Shown here one piece after another: positions 38,771 through 48,833 of a stretch of 64,000 nt of DNA (positions within the stretch are counted from its first letter, which is position 1; each line of letters opens with the position of its first letter). This stretch comes from Gemmatimonadaceae bacterium (GTDB lineage: Bacteria; Gemmatimonadota; Gemmatimonadetes; Gemmatimonadales; Gemmatimonadaceae): NCBI GenBank assembly GCA_025450035.1, contig JANWIF010000095.1:1-64000 (forward strand). Reading direction: 5' to 3'. Both the position numbers and the translations under genes were made by a program. Under the pieces are notes generated by a model. The model was not told where the DNA came from, did not search any database, and worked only from the letters and a program-made list of their open reading frames with translations.

Positions 38771-38896
38771 ATGGTCCGCCGTCGCCTAGCCGTTCTCGTT
38801 CTCGCTATCGCCTCGTATGCCCTAGCCGCCTGTGCCTCCCCCACCGCGCCCAGTCAAGTTTGCGGCGTCAATGCGGGCAGCGGCATTTGCAAGTAG
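38771..38896 (+). CDS. 41-aa lipobox/secreted peptide
   Basis: MVRRRLAVLVLAIASYALAACASPTAPSQVCGVNAGSGICK*; GAGG 6 nt upstream of ATG; lipobox LAAC; terminator follows. Confidence 0.65.
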   Translation: MVRRRLAVLVLAIASYALAACASPTAPSQVCGVNAGSGICK

Positions 38897-38920
38897 CACG
38901 GGCTACCTGGTGATCCGGAT

Positions 38921-38948
38921 GAGGCCGCGAGCTGCAACTCGCGGCCTC
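38921..38948 (+). terminator. intrinsic terminator between the peptide and TPR genes
   Basis: Perfect 11-bp stem GAGGCCGCGAG-ctgcaa-CTCGCGGCCTC followed by gttctttgtc. Confidence 0.75.
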
Positions 38949-38956
38949 GTTCTTTG

Positions 38957-40216
38957 TCATCCAGCCAAGCCCGCCAAAGTCCGCATGTCGTGAATCGCGC
39001 CAGCAACTTCTGCGACTCGCGGCGAAAGCTCGATGCTCTGCTTCTCGCCGGCCTGCGTGCTCACGACCGCACCACCTTCCCTCATTTCCGACAGACTCTG
39101 CTCCGCCTTGATCAACACCTCGTTGATCTCGTGCCGCGATGCCATGTCCAGCGCTCGCTCGAGTGACGCCTTCGCCTGCTCGACCCTACCAAAGATCCGG
39201 TAGCCCTGGCCAACGTAGTAGAGGTAGAAGGCCATGAGGGTCGCGGGCAGGTTCGCCTCCAACAGCTCGCGGCGATACTGCTCGAACACCGGCTCCCTTC
39301 GATCACGCGACGCGATTTCCATCAAGTTGATCGTGGCCACCCAGCGCGTGTATTGCTCCTGCGCCGTCGCAGCCAACATCAAGTTTGCGTCTCGCGCCGC
39401 GCTCAGTAGACCCAGGTCCACGAATGCCACGGCCAAGTCAGCGAGAACGCGGTCACGTGCCATCTGATCGCTAAACGTACTGAGCGCTTCGTATGCCAGA
39501 GACACGGCTTTGTCCACGTCCCCACGTTGCCGTGCGACCGCACCCCGGTCCTGCAGTGCGAACGCACGCAGCTCGGTCAAGCGGCTCTCATCCGCGCTCT
39601 CGATAACGGCGTCGAGAATCTTCTCCGCTGCCGGCAGATTACCGCGCGCCATCAACACGTTCGCTTCAGCGATGCGCGCCTTGAGCACGTTCATCACGTC
39701 GCCCGTGAACGCCGCCACCTCTGCCGCGGTCGCATACGCTCCACGCGCGTCGCTCCACTCTGCCAGCATGCGTAGGCACGCGCCGAGCTGCATGTTTGCC
39801 GAGATCACGACGTCCGCATCGGCCACCGGCTCGGCGTTCCTGACCACCGTGCGGTAAACGTCGACTGCAAGCGCCCACTCGGCGTCAAACTGCAACGCCC
39901 GCGCGTACGCCATCAGTCGAGGCGCGACCAGTGCCACGCGTCCATGTCGGGCCAACTGCATCGAGTCCACCAGACTCGTCAGCAGCGCCCGTAGGCTGCT
40001 TCCCGCATCGATTGCCGAGATAGACTCACGCACGCATCGCAGCGTCCACGAATCCGACGACACCGCACTCGCCCCGTCCATTACCCAGTCGTCGAACAGC
40101 CGCAGAGTTACCAACCCAGCACTCATCGTCCGCCACTCGGCGCACGTCTCGTTCTCGCACTGGGCCAGCGCCTCGAAAAACGCGTAGTGGGGGAGCTTCA
40201 CGTTGGAGCGTCCCAT
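38957..40216 (-). CDS. stand-alone TPR-repeat protein (419 aa)
   Basis: ATG at 40216 preceded by GGAGGCAGTAC; helical repeats (ALAVDVYRTVVRNAEP, LPAAEKILDAVIE, VDKAVSLAYEALSTF, VEQAKASLERALDMA). Confidence 0.8.
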   Translation of the reverse strand: MGRSNVKLPHYAFFEALAQCENETCAEWRTMSAGLVTLRLFDDWVMDGASAVSSDSWTLRCVRESISAIDAGSSLRALLTSLVDSMQLARHGRVALVAPRLMAYARALQFDAEWALAVDVYRTVVRNAEPVADADVVISANMQLGACLRMLAEWSDARGAYATAAEVAAFTGDVMNVLKARIAEANVLMARGNLPAAEKILDAVIESADESRLTELRAFALQDRGAVARQRGDVDKAVSLAYEALSTFSDQMARDRVLADLAVAFVDLGLLSAARDANLMLAATAQEQYTRWVATINLMEIASRDRREPVFEQYRRELLEANLPATLMAFYLYYVGQGYRIFGRVEQAKASLERALDMASRHEINEVLIKAEQSLSEMREGGAVVSTQAGEKQSIELSPRVAEVAGAIHDMRTLAGLAG

Positions 40217-40296
40217 GTACTGCCTCCGAATGTGTCGGTCGTTCTGCCAAGAATGACGCCCAACTTGCTTTCGAGTATCGGTCCGTGCAAGCACAG

Positions 40297-40327
40297 TTTT
40301 AGGACAACAAGGGGTCATTTTAGGACA
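40297..40327 (-). promoter_or_regulatory. putative operator: TGTCCTAAAA-N11-TGTCCTAAAA upstream of the TPR gene
   Basis: TTTTAGGACA at 40297-40306 and 40318-40327 (plus strand), 21-bp period; proximal site lies 80 nt from the ATG (81 nt for the peptide gene). Confidence 0.75.
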
Positions 40328-40384
40328 AAGTTCGCGAGACGCTCGCTAGCTGGCCCCTCGAGGCGTCCGATTCGTGACACTGTC

Positions 40385-40425
40385 AAAAAACACGGCAGCC
40401 CGCCTCATTTTGTGGGACGGGCTGC
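40385..40425 (-). terminator. intrinsic terminator of the deacetylase gene
   Basis: GCAGCCCG ... CGGGCTGC stem with a TTTTTT run on the minus strand. Confidence 0.75.
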
Positions 40426-40455
40426 TGATTAGAGAGCGAAACAATTTTTCTGAGG

Positions 40456-41463
40456 TCACTGACGGACCGACGTGCTTCTCGCGGGCGGCGACAGAGAGCT
40501 GCCGACGTCGCCTCGAACACTTGGTGCGCGACCGGCGACGTACCGGCTGCCACTCCTGTCCAATTGATCGAGTAAACGTTCGAGCGCGTCGCCAAAGATC
40601 TCCACCCTCGGCAAGTGCAATGGGTCGAACTTCGGGTCAAACGGACTGCGAGACGGCCCGCCAGACACTTCGAGAATCGCGTCGAATCGGTACCGAATCA
40701 CGCGCCCGGAGCTGGGATCGCGCCACGAGCCAGCCCGCGCCAGCTCTCTATTGCGTGGCCAGATCCCTAACGGAAGCGCGAAGGTGCGCACGCGATATCC
40801 GGGTACTGCGGAATCGATGGCCAGCGCGCCTCTCGCGATTTGCTCCTGTACCGTCTCATCGGAATACTTGGCCAGGTTCGCGTGCCAGAGCGTGTGGTCG
40901 CAGAGCTCAAATCCCTGATCGGCCAAAAAGCGCACCTTGCGAAACCGCCAGATGGTTTGTTGGCCGTCGATACCGTGCTCCCCGAAGAACGCGTGCCCAG
41001 CCGCCGCTCCAGGCAGCATACAGAACGTCGCTTTGTTCGCCCAATCGGGGTGCGCACGATGGAATTCGAGCCAGATGCCAATGGCACTGTTCGAGTCCAC
41101 GACGAGCTTTCCGTCGCGCTCCACGAAACTGAACTGTGAGGGAGAGGCATCGTCGAACGTGAATACAACAGGTGACATGCCAGGAGGCAGGTTGATCCTT
41201 CGATCCACCAGCTCGGCAACCGTGATCGGGCGGTAGCCCCTCTCATAGAGGAGCTCGAGTTGCTTGCGGAAATGATCGCGGGCCACCGTCCAGCGCGCAT
41301 CGGCGTCGCCGATCACATGATACTCGATGATCGGAATGCGGCCGAGTTCGTTGGAGGGTCGTGTGCCGTGCCGCGCCGGGTGGTGACGCGCGATTACGGG
41401 GCCTCCGCCGAGTGCGGTCACTACGACGAACGCGATCTGAAACACGGGATGCATGGGAGACAC
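40456..41463 (-). CDS. polysaccharide deacetylase family protein
   Basis: PIIEYHVIG, VFTFDDASPSQFSF, FELCDHTLWHANL. Confidence 0.85.
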   Translation of the reverse strand: MSPMHPVFQIAFVVVTALGGGPVIARHHPARHGTRPSNELGRIPIIEYHVIGDADARWTVARDHFRKQLELLYERGYRPITVAELVDRRINLPPGMSPVVFTFDDASPSQFSFVERDGKLVVDSNSAIGIWLEFHRAHPDWANKATFCMLPGAAAGHAFFGEHGIDGQQTIWRFRKVRFLADQGFELCDHTLWHANLAKYSDETVQEQIARGALAIDSAVPGYRVRTFALPLGIWPRNRELARAGSWRDPSSGRVIRYRFDAILEVSGGPSRSPFDPKFDPLHLPRVEIFGDALERLLDQLDRSGSRYVAGRAPSVRGDVGSSLSPPARSTSVRQ

Positions 41464-41604
41464 GAATTGTGTTGGCGCGCGAAGGATAGCCGCCGCCGTC
41501 TCGGTTGTGTAGCCCCAGCGAGGCGTCGGCAGGAAACCGCTGCTTCAGCTTGACGTAGTGAAGTATGAACACAGAACCATGCCACACTCGTCGGTGCTGC
41601 ATCT

Positions 41605-43731
41605 ATGAAGATCGAGTCCTATGTGAAGCAACGATGGCAGTTCTTCCTCTCGAACTGGCGGGTGAGGCGGTCAGAGGAGAATCGACACTGGCTCCGGCGG
41701 CACCGCCTCGCGTGCGCCTTTCTCACAGTCGCGACGGTCGCAATCGCTTTTGGCGATACGTGGCTTTACACGTGTGGATTCGAGGGATGCCCGTCACCGG
41801 AGGTGATACAGGCATACCAGCCTCCAGAAGGGAGCCGCGTGCTGGATCGCACCGGCCGCTTGATCGCTCGTCTCGAGTATGTGCGCCGAGTGAACGTGCC
41901 GCTCTCGCGCGTGCCGCCTTTCGTCCGCGACGCATTCATTGCAACCGAGGATCGCCGGTTCTACCACCATAACGGCCTCGATTGGCGCGCCGTGCTGCGG
42001 GCCACTGCGCGGAACGTGACGGCGTTCGGCGTGCGCGAGGGGTTCAGCACTATCACGATGCAGGTGGCACGTAACAGCTTCGGGCACGGTCACTTGGGTG
42101 AGCGCACGCTGAGCAGGAAGCTCCTGGATCTCCGCGTCGCGCGGTTGTTGGAGCGGAACTTGAGCAAGGATGAGATTCTCGCGTTGTACCTGAACGTGAT
42201 TTACTTGGGTAACGGCACGTACGGCGTGGAAGCAGCGAGTCGCGATCTCTTTGGCAAACCGGTGTCACGCCTCACGCTGGCGCAGGGTGCGATGCTTGCG
42301 GCCCTTCCCAAGGGGCCGTCGGTCTACACGCCGCGTCACGATCCGGAGAGGGCGCGAGAACGGCGCGATCTGGTGCTTTCGCTGATGGCGCGCGAGGGAT
42401 ACATCAGCCGCGCGCGCGCGGCGGCAGCGTCGCGTGACCCAGTGGACGTTGAGGTCGACGACTGGCGGCCAACGACCACCACCTCCTGGGTGATCGGCGC
42501 GGCACGTGCACTCATGGATTCGGCACTTGGGCCGCACGCCGATCAGGATGGCGACGTCACGATTTACACGACCATCGACATACGCGCGCAGAACGCTGCT
42601 GAGCGGGCCGTGCGCGATCAGGCCGCAGCGATCGATCGCGAGGTGCGCTACGGCAGCGAATCCGCTAATGAGCAAGTTGAGGGTGCGTTGGTGGCACTCG
42701 ATCCGCGCACGGGCGACATCCGCGCCATGGTGGGCGGCCGGCGGTACGAACCGGGCGCGTTTAACCGCGCCGTCGCCGCGCGCCGGCAGCCGGGCTCCGC
42801 GTTCAAGCCGTTCGTGTACGCCGCGGCGTTAGGCGCCGGGTACACGCCGGCATCGCTCGTGGACGATGAGCCGGTGGAAGTGCAGCAGGAAGGGCGGGTG
42901 TGGACCCCGGCTAACTTCGGCAACGAATACAGCGGCCGCATCACCATGCGTCACGCCATCGAACGATCGTCGAATGTGGCGGCGGTCCGTTTCGGGCATT
43001 CGGTGGGCGAACGCCGCATCGTATCGCTCGCGCATGCGAGCGGCATCACCAGTCCACTCGCGCCGCTGCCGTCGATCTCGCTCGGCGCGCTGGAGGTGAC
43101 GCCACTCGAGTTGGTGGCGGCGTACGCGCCGTTCGCGAACGGCGGAGACCGTATCACGCCGCGCCTCGTGCGCCGTATCGTCGGAACCGGCGGAAAGGAG
43201 TTGTGGTCGAGCACTCCAGCGCCGCCGGTTCCTGCCGTCGATTCGCGGGATGTGTTCCAGCTCACGTCGATGCTCCGATCCGTCGTGGATCAGGGGACGG
43301 GACACGAGGTGCGCATGCTCGGCGCACGCGGGCCGATTGCGGGGAAGACCGGAACCACGAATAACGGCGCCGATGTCTGGTTTGTAGGCTATACGCCGTC
43401 GTTAGTCGCGGGCGTGTGGTTCGGCTTTGACACGCCGCGTACGCTCGGAACCGACGCGACTGGTGGGAGGCTGGCAGCGCCTGCGTGGGCCGAATTCTAC
43501 GACCGAGGATGGCCGCAGGGAGCGCGTGACACAGCGTGGTTGCCGCCAGCTGGACTCGTGTCGCGCGTCATCGATGCCGACAACGGACTGCTCGCAACGT
43601 CCTGGTGTCCGGAGACACAGGTCGAATGGTTCAAGGCCGGTACCGAGCCCACGATGTTCTGCCCGGACCACGTCGGCCCCTCGTTCGGTGCCCGCATCAT
43701 CGGTGCGATCAGGCAGATCTTTCACTTCTGA
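41605..43731 (+). CDS. penicillin-binding protein 1A (transglycosylase/transpeptidase)
   Basis: FIATEDRRFYHHNGLDWRAVLRA, RKLLDLRVARLLERNLSKDEILALYLNVIYLG, RRQPGSAFKPFVYAAAL, RSSNVAAVR, GKTGTTNNGADVWFVGYTP. Confidence 0.96.
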   Translation: MKIESYVKQRWQFFLSNWRVRRSEENRHWLRRHRLACAFLTVATVAIAFGDTWLYTCGFEGCPSPEVIQAYQPPEGSRVLDRTGRLIARLEYVRRVNVPLSRVPPFVRDAFIATEDRRFYHHNGLDWRAVLRATARNVTAFGVREGFSTITMQVARNSFGHGHLGERTLSRKLLDLRVARLLERNLSKDEILALYLNVIYLGNGTYGVEAASRDLFGKPVSRLTLAQGAMLAALPKGPSVYTPRHDPERARERRDLVLSLMAREGYISRARAAAASRDPVDVEVDDWRPTTTTSWVIGAARALMDSALGPHADQDGDVTIYTTIDIRAQNAAERAVRDQAAAIDREVRYGSESANEQVEGALVALDPRTGDIRAMVGGRRYEPGAFNRAVAARRQPGSAFKPFVYAAALGAGYTPASLVDDEPVEVQQEGRVWTPANFGNEYSGRITMRHAIERSSNVAAVRFGHSVGERRIVSLAHASGITSPLAPLPSISLGALEVTPLELVAAYAPFANGGDRITPRLVRRIVGTGGKELWSSTPAPPVPAVDSRDVFQLTSMLRSVVDQGTGHEVRMLGARGPIAGKTGTTNNGADVWFVGYTPSLVAGVWFGFDTPRTLGTDATGGRLAAPAWAEFYDRGWPQGARDTAWLPPAGLVSRVIDADNGLLATSWCPETQVEWFKAGTEPTMFCPDHVGPSFGARIIGAIRQIFHF

Positions 43732-43757
43732 GGCTGCCGCGGGTTGCCATACCGTCC

Positions 43758-45044
43758 CTATAACAGCGAGAGACGATCTTCCGTACGCGCCTCGAAGCCC
43801 GGGAACACTTTGTCGGTGCCCACCGCACCGAGTTGTGTCATCACGATCTCATTGAATACGCTGCGAAAATCCGTCGTGAGCGCGAGGTCTCGTCCCTCGT
43901 AAAGCTGCTCGGGCGCAAGGCCGGGCCACCGCCCGTGCACTTTGTGTCCGCGCACGTGTCCGCCGATCACGAACATCGCGCCGGCGTGCCCGTGATCGGT
44001 GCCGCCGTTTCCATTTTGCTTGGCCATGCGCCCGAATTCGGACATCGTGAGTATCACGACGTCATCCATTCGGTCACCCAGGTCGATGACGAGGGCGGCG
44101 ATCGCTTGCGAGAATTCTCCCAGCCGTGAAGCGAGCGGGCCACTTACGCTCCCTTCGTTTACATGGGTGTCCCAACCACCGATGTCCGCGAACGCGATTT
44201 CCAAACCCACGTCGGCTTTGATGAGCTGCGCGATCTGGAGCAGGCTGCGCCCGAACGGGGATCTGGGGTATTCCGCGCCATTCTCTGGCGCGTAGCGCTG
44301 CGGATTTGCGGATTGGAGCATCTTCACGGCTTCGAAGGTCTCCGTGCCGGCGCCGTGAATGAGGTCTGCGTTCCCAGTGCGGTAGAGCGCCTCGAGTCGC
44401 TGAACGTCGGTCCCTGTGGCGCGGATGCTAAAATCAGCGAGACTGGCCATAGCGACTGTTGGAGCGGGCCCTTCGAGAATTCGTGGTGTTTGCTGGGATA
44501 AAGCAACGGCCTCGAACGGCGACCGTTGAGCGTCGCATTGTGTGCAGGTGCCCTTCACAGCCAGATACCGATTGAGCCAACCATCGCTCGTGGACCGCAC
44601 GTCGGGGGTACCCGTTTCCATGAAGTCCTGGGCATCAAAGTGTGATCGGGTGGCGCTCGGACTTCCGACAGCGACGATGGGCGCGAGGAGGCCGTGATCC
44701 CACAGATTCTTGAACGGCGCGAGCGAGGGATGCAGACCAAAGAAGCCATCGAGTTCGATGGCGCCTGGGGCGCCGCCTCGGACTCCGGCCGGACCTGCTG
44801 TAAGGATCGACGGCGCGGGGATGGCTATGTTTGGACGGAGCCGATAGTACTCGGTCTCACCGTGGGGCACGACCACGTTGAGGGCATCCGCGGCGCCGCG
44901 CTGGAAGAGGCAGATGAGCACTTTGTCCTTGAGTGCAGCGCGAGAGAGCCCCTGCGCGTACACGGCGCGCTTGAGGAACGACGGGCTCAGACCCATGGTC
45001 ACGAGCGCCAGGGCGCCCGACTTCATGAATACTCGTCTCCGCAT
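43758..45044 (-). CDS. DUF1501 domain-containing protein
   Basis: MRRRVFMKSGALALVTMGLSPSFLKRAVYA..., LICLFQRGAADALNVVVPHGE, DHGHAGAMFVIGGHVRGHKVHGRWPGL. Confidence 0.88.
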   Translation of the reverse strand: MRRRVFMKSGALALVTMGLSPSFLKRAVYAQGLSRAALKDKVLICLFQRGAADALNVVVPHGETEYYRLRPNIAIPAPSILTAGPAGVRGGAPGAIELDGFFGLHPSLAPFKNLWDHGLLAPIVAVGSPSATRSHFDAQDFMETGTPDVRSTSDGWLNRYLAVKGTCTQCDAQRSPFEAVALSQQTPRILEGPAPTVAMASLADFSIRATGTDVQRLEALYRTGNADLIHGAGTETFEAVKMLQSANPQRYAPENGAEYPRSPFGRSLLQIAQLIKADVGLEIAFADIGGWDTHVNEGSVSGPLASRLGEFSQAIAALVIDLGDRMDDVVILTMSEFGRMAKQNGNGGTDHGHAGAMFVIGGHVRGHKVHGRWPGLAPEQLYEGRDLALTTDFRSVFNEIVMTQLGAVGTDKVFPGFEARTEDRLSLL

Positions 45045-45063
45045 GGTGTTGTCTCCTGAGGGC

Positions 45064-46743
45064 TTATCGCCTCTGAAATTCTGGGGCGCCAAGAGCGAGG
45101 CCCACAAGCTGCTCGAGCCCGGGCACGGTCATCGGCGCACCTGCGGCGGAATCCGGGGCGTCGCGCAGCAACGGATTTACTCCGGACTGGAGCAAAAGTC
45201 GTGAGTCGGGCGATGCTTCGCCTCCCAGAATCGCATTGATCACACCATCCACTTGGGCATCGCGCGACAGCGTGTCGAGACCTTGACGATGTTCCCACGA
45301 CGACAACGACACCCCGGGGACGCGGCCTGCAGCGAGCAGGAGGCCGAAGTTGATCCGGCTAAGGATTGACCCGGTATTGATCCACGCGTCGCCCGTTTCG
45401 GGATAGCCATTTGGGTCGCGATGCATATAGAGCGGCTCGCCGAGTCGAGCGACGATCTGCGCCGTGCGAGCCGTGGAATCGGGGTTCGCACACACGGCAC
45501 GCAACGCGCTCACTACGAGCTCGAACGGCGACTTGACCTTCACCTTGTAGGCCGCGCGCGAGAAGAACTCAGGTGACGTGAAAATCGTGCGGAGTGTTTC
45601 GCGAATGTCGCCGTCGGTGCGGGCAAACGTTGCCGCGGCGCGATCCACGAGCGCCGGCGGGGGTGAATCGCTCACGAATCGGCGCGCGAGTTTGGTCGCG
45701 ATGAAGTGCGCGGTGGCGGGACTCCTGGCGATGATGTCGAGCACATCCTCCCCGTCCTGGATACCGCGGCCGGCGTGCAGCGAGTGGCCGAGGAATACTT
45801 TTTCGCCGGCATCGTGCATGGCCGGCCGGAATACGAAACTGCCTAACTGCCGCGGCTTGTCGATGGTCCAGCCGGTGAACGCGCGGGCGGCGGCGATCAC
45901 GTCGGCTTGCGTATATCCGCCATCCACGCCTAACGTGTGAAGCTCGAGCAGTTCCCGACCATAGTTTTCATTCAGCCCGAGGCGGCGGGGCGCCGGTGCG
46001 AGCCGGTACGCGGACGCGCGCCGCGCCCGCATGGCGGTCGCCGTATTGAAAGCGGGCCGGCCGGCCTCCACGGTGCTCTCCCAGTTGTCGAGGTAGAAGA
46101 GCATCGCCGGACTCTTCGCCACGGTGCCGAGCAGATCGCGGAATCGGCCGAGCGCGTTTGGGCGAATCGCATCGCGCTCGAAGGATGCGAGCATGTAGCG
46201 CTCTGGAACGCCCTTGCCGGCGAAGATGTTGAAGTGGTTGTCCCAGAAATCGACCATGACTTCTTGAAGCTGGCGGTCACTGTTCACCGCGCGTGCAACT
46301 TTCGCGATTTGAAGCTCGAGCACGACGCGTTGCGCGCGGCTGCGGATCCGACGCAAGTCGAGTGAGTCACGATCGTGTTTGGGTTGCGGGGGCGGATAGT
46401 CTCGGATGAGGTCGGCGGAGCTCATGGCGAGCGTCGGAAACTCCGTGAGCACTCGCTCATCAGCGCGGTCATCGATCCGTGCCGGATCGAGTTGCGTGGC
46501 GATCCACCGGTCCACACCGACCGTGCGGACTTGTTCAACGTCACCCGGCCGGGCGCCGAATGTCAGGCGGGCGAGGGCTTGGCGGATCTGTTGATCGGCG
46601 GTTTGCTCGCGGATCGCGACATCTTCCGCCGATGGGAGAACCTGTGCGGGCGCCGCCGTGGCGGCCGGCATGGCGGTGCGCGACGCGTTGGACGAGCAAG
46701 CGGCCAGCGCGAGCGCGGCGAGTAACAGGCGTGGAGTGCGCAT
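45064..46743 (-). CDS. DUF1800 domain-containing lipoprotein
   Basis: MRTPRLLLAALALAACSS; ALARLTFGARPGDVEQV, MVDFWDNHFNIFAGKG, NYGRELLELHTLGVDGGYTQADV. Confidence 0.9.
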   Translation of the reverse strand: MRTPRLLLAALALAACSSNASRTAMPAATAAPAQVLPSAEDVAIREQTADQQIRQALARLTFGARPGDVEQVRTVGVDRWIATQLDPARIDDRADERVLTEFPTLAMSSADLIRDYPPPQPKHDRDSLDLRRIRSRAQRVVLELQIAKVARAVNSDRQLQEVMVDFWDNHFNIFAGKGVPERYMLASFERDAIRPNALGRFRDLLGTVAKSPAMLFYLDNWESTVEAGRPAFNTATAMRARRASAYRLAPAPRRLGLNENYGRELLELHTLGVDGGYTQADVIAAARAFTGWTIDKPRQLGSFVFRPAMHDAGEKVFLGHSLHAGRGIQDGEDVLDIIARSPATAHFIATKLARRFVSDSPPPALVDRAAATFARTDGDIRETLRTIFTSPEFFSRAAYKVKVKSPFELVVSALRAVCANPDSTARTAQIVARLGEPLYMHRDPNGYPETGDAWINTGSILSRINFGLLLAAGRVPGVSLSSWEHRQGLDTLSRDAQVDGVINAILGGEASPDSRLLLQSGVNPLLRDAPDSAAGAPMTVPGLEQLVGLALGAPEFQRR

Positions 46744-46840
46744 ACCGTTTGATGGACGAGGCATGGGCGGCCGACGTTAACGTGTGGCACGACGTGCTCT
46801 GCAACCCACCGCCTCGAGTGGCTGCGTTAACTTTCCGGCA

Positions 46841-48802
46841 ATGCCGTCTTCAGCCCGTCTTCGTCCACCTGATCTGACCGCGCATCCCACCTGGCGGCAG
46901 CGCATCGTGGCGTTGCGCTACGTCCCGCCCCTGCTGCGCATGGTATGGAACACTCATCGTGGCTTCACCACTACGATGGCGCTGCTGCGGATCGCGCGGG
47001 CATTCATTCCTGTCTCCACGCTCTGGATCGGCAAACTGATCATCGATGCGGTGATCGCCCTGCGCCGCGACCCCTCGCATCTGCCCATGCTCTGGCGGTT
47101 GGTTGCGATCGAGGTGGCGATCGTCGTCGCTGGCGAAGTTCTGGCTCGCGCGTCGGCATTGATCGAGAGCTTGCTGGGAGATCTGTTCTCGAATCACACC
47201 AGTGTGCGACTGATGGAGCATGCTGCCACGCTCGACCTGCAGCAGTTCGAGGATCCGGCGTTCTATGACCAACTGGAGCGCGCGCGACGGCAGACGGTGG
47301 GTCGCATCGGGCTCTTGTCGGAACTGCTGACTATGTCGCAGGACATGCTGACGTTGGCGTCGTTGGGGACGGCACTCCTGGTCTTCAATCCGTGGCTCTT
47401 GCTACTACTCGTCGCGGCGGTGCTGCCGTCGTTCCTTGGCGAGACGCACTACGCGTCGCTCGAGTACTCGCTGCTCTATCGCTGGACGCCGGAGCGGCGC
47501 CAGCTCGATTATCTGCGCTATCTCGCGGCGAGCGATAAGAACGCCAAGGAAGTGCAGATGTTCGGGCTCGCAGAGTGGCTCACTGATCGCTACCGCACCT
47601 TGGCGGACCGGTTCTACGAGGAGAACAAGCGGCTCTCGATCCGGAAAGGAATCGTCAGCACGGCGCTCTCCGTTGTCGGCATGCTGGGCTACTATGGTGC
47701 GTACGTCATCATTCTTCTCCGCGCCGTAGCCGGTGTCATCTCGATCGGTACCCTCACTTTCCTAGCGGCATCGTTCGCCCGCAGTCGAGACATCATCCAG
47801 CGAGTGCTGATCACGGCGAGCGATATCTACGAACAGAGTCTGTACCTGAAGGACATGTTTGATTTCTTCGACATGCGGCCGACGATTGCATCGCGTCCTG
47901 GAGCGTGCCCGGTGCCTGAGCGCATTCAGGATGGCTTTCTATTCGAGGATGTGGGATTCCAGTACCCGGATAGCGATCGGTGGGCAGTTCGGCACGTCAC
48001 TTTTCAACTTCGACCTGGCGAACGGATCGCGTTCGTGGGCGAGAATGGCGCTGGCAAGACCACGGTAACGAAGTTGTTGACTCGGCTGTACGATCCGACG
48101 GAAGGGAGGATCTTGTTGGACGGGGTGGATCTTCGCGACTACGACCTGGCGTCTGTTCGGCGCGCCATCGGCGTCATCTTTCAGGACTTCGTACGCTTCG
48201 ATATGCGGTTCGACGAGAACATCGGCGTTGGGCATATCGACCAAGTGCGTGACTATTTGAAGCGGGCGGGGGAGGACGACGTACTCATCGAGGCAGTGCC
48301 GCCGGAGTGGTCGTTTGAGAGCAGTCCGGCAACCGTGAACAAACCCACCTCGAATAGCAATCACGACGAGCCGGTGCCGGAAGTGTTGACGGCGGCCGCG
48401 GATCAATCACTGGCGTCTCTACTGCTTCCGCGTTTTCCAGCCGGCTATCGGCAAATGCTCGGACGTCGGTTCGAGGGGGGCGTGGATCTGTCGGGCGGAG
48501 AGTGGCAGAAGGTCGCGCTGGCGCGAGCCTACATGCGTGACGCGCAGGTGCTCATTCTCGACGAGCCGACCGCTGCGCTCGATGCACGGGCGGAGTACGA
48601 GGTGTTTCTACGATTCTCCGAGCTTGTTGCGGGTCGCATGGCCGTGCTCATTTCGCACCGTTTTTCCACCGTTCGGATGGCCGACCGCATCATTGTGTTC
48701 CAGCATGGCGAGGTGGTGGAAGACGGCTCGCATGGTGAGTTGCTGGCGAAGGCCGGGTTGTATGCGGAGTTGTTTCGGCTGCAGGCGAAAGGGTATCAGT
48801 GA
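46841..48802 (+). CDS. ABC transporter, fused permease/ATPase (exporter type)
   Basis: Walker A GENGAGKTTVTKLLTRLYDPTEG, VDLSGGEWQKVALARAYMR, LILDEPTAALDA. Confidence 0.94.
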   Translation: MPSSARLRPPDLTAHPTWRQRIVALRYVPPLLRMVWNTHRGFTTTMALLRIARAFIPVSTLWIGKLIIDAVIALRRDPSHLPMLWRLVAIEVAIVVAGEVLARASALIESLLGDLFSNHTSVRLMEHAATLDLQQFEDPAFYDQLERARRQTVGRIGLLSELLTMSQDMLTLASLGTALLVFNPWLLLLLVAAVLPSFLGETHYASLEYSLLYRWTPERRQLDYLRYLAASDKNAKEVQMFGLAEWLTDRYRTLADRFYEENKRLSIRKGIVSTALSVVGMLGYYGAYVIILLRAVAGVISIGTLTFLAASFARSRDIIQRVLITASDIYEQSLYLKDMFDFFDMRPTIASRPGACPVPERIQDGFLFEDVGFQYPDSDRWAVRHVTFQLRPGERIAFVGENGAGKTTVTKLLTRLYDPTEGRILLDGVDLRDYDLASVRRAIGVIFQDFVRFDMRFDENIGVGHIDQVRDYLKRAGEDDVLIEAVPPEWSFESSPATVNKPTSNSNHDEPVPEVLTAAADQSLASLLLPRFPAGYRQMLGRRFEGGVDLSGGEWQKVALARAYMRDAQVLILDEPTAALDARAEYEVFLRFSELVAGRMAVLISHRFSTVRMADRIIVFQHGEVVEDGSHGELLAKAGLYAELFRLQAKGYQ

Positions 48803-48833
48803 GCGAACGAAGGGAAGAGGGAAGGGACGGGGA

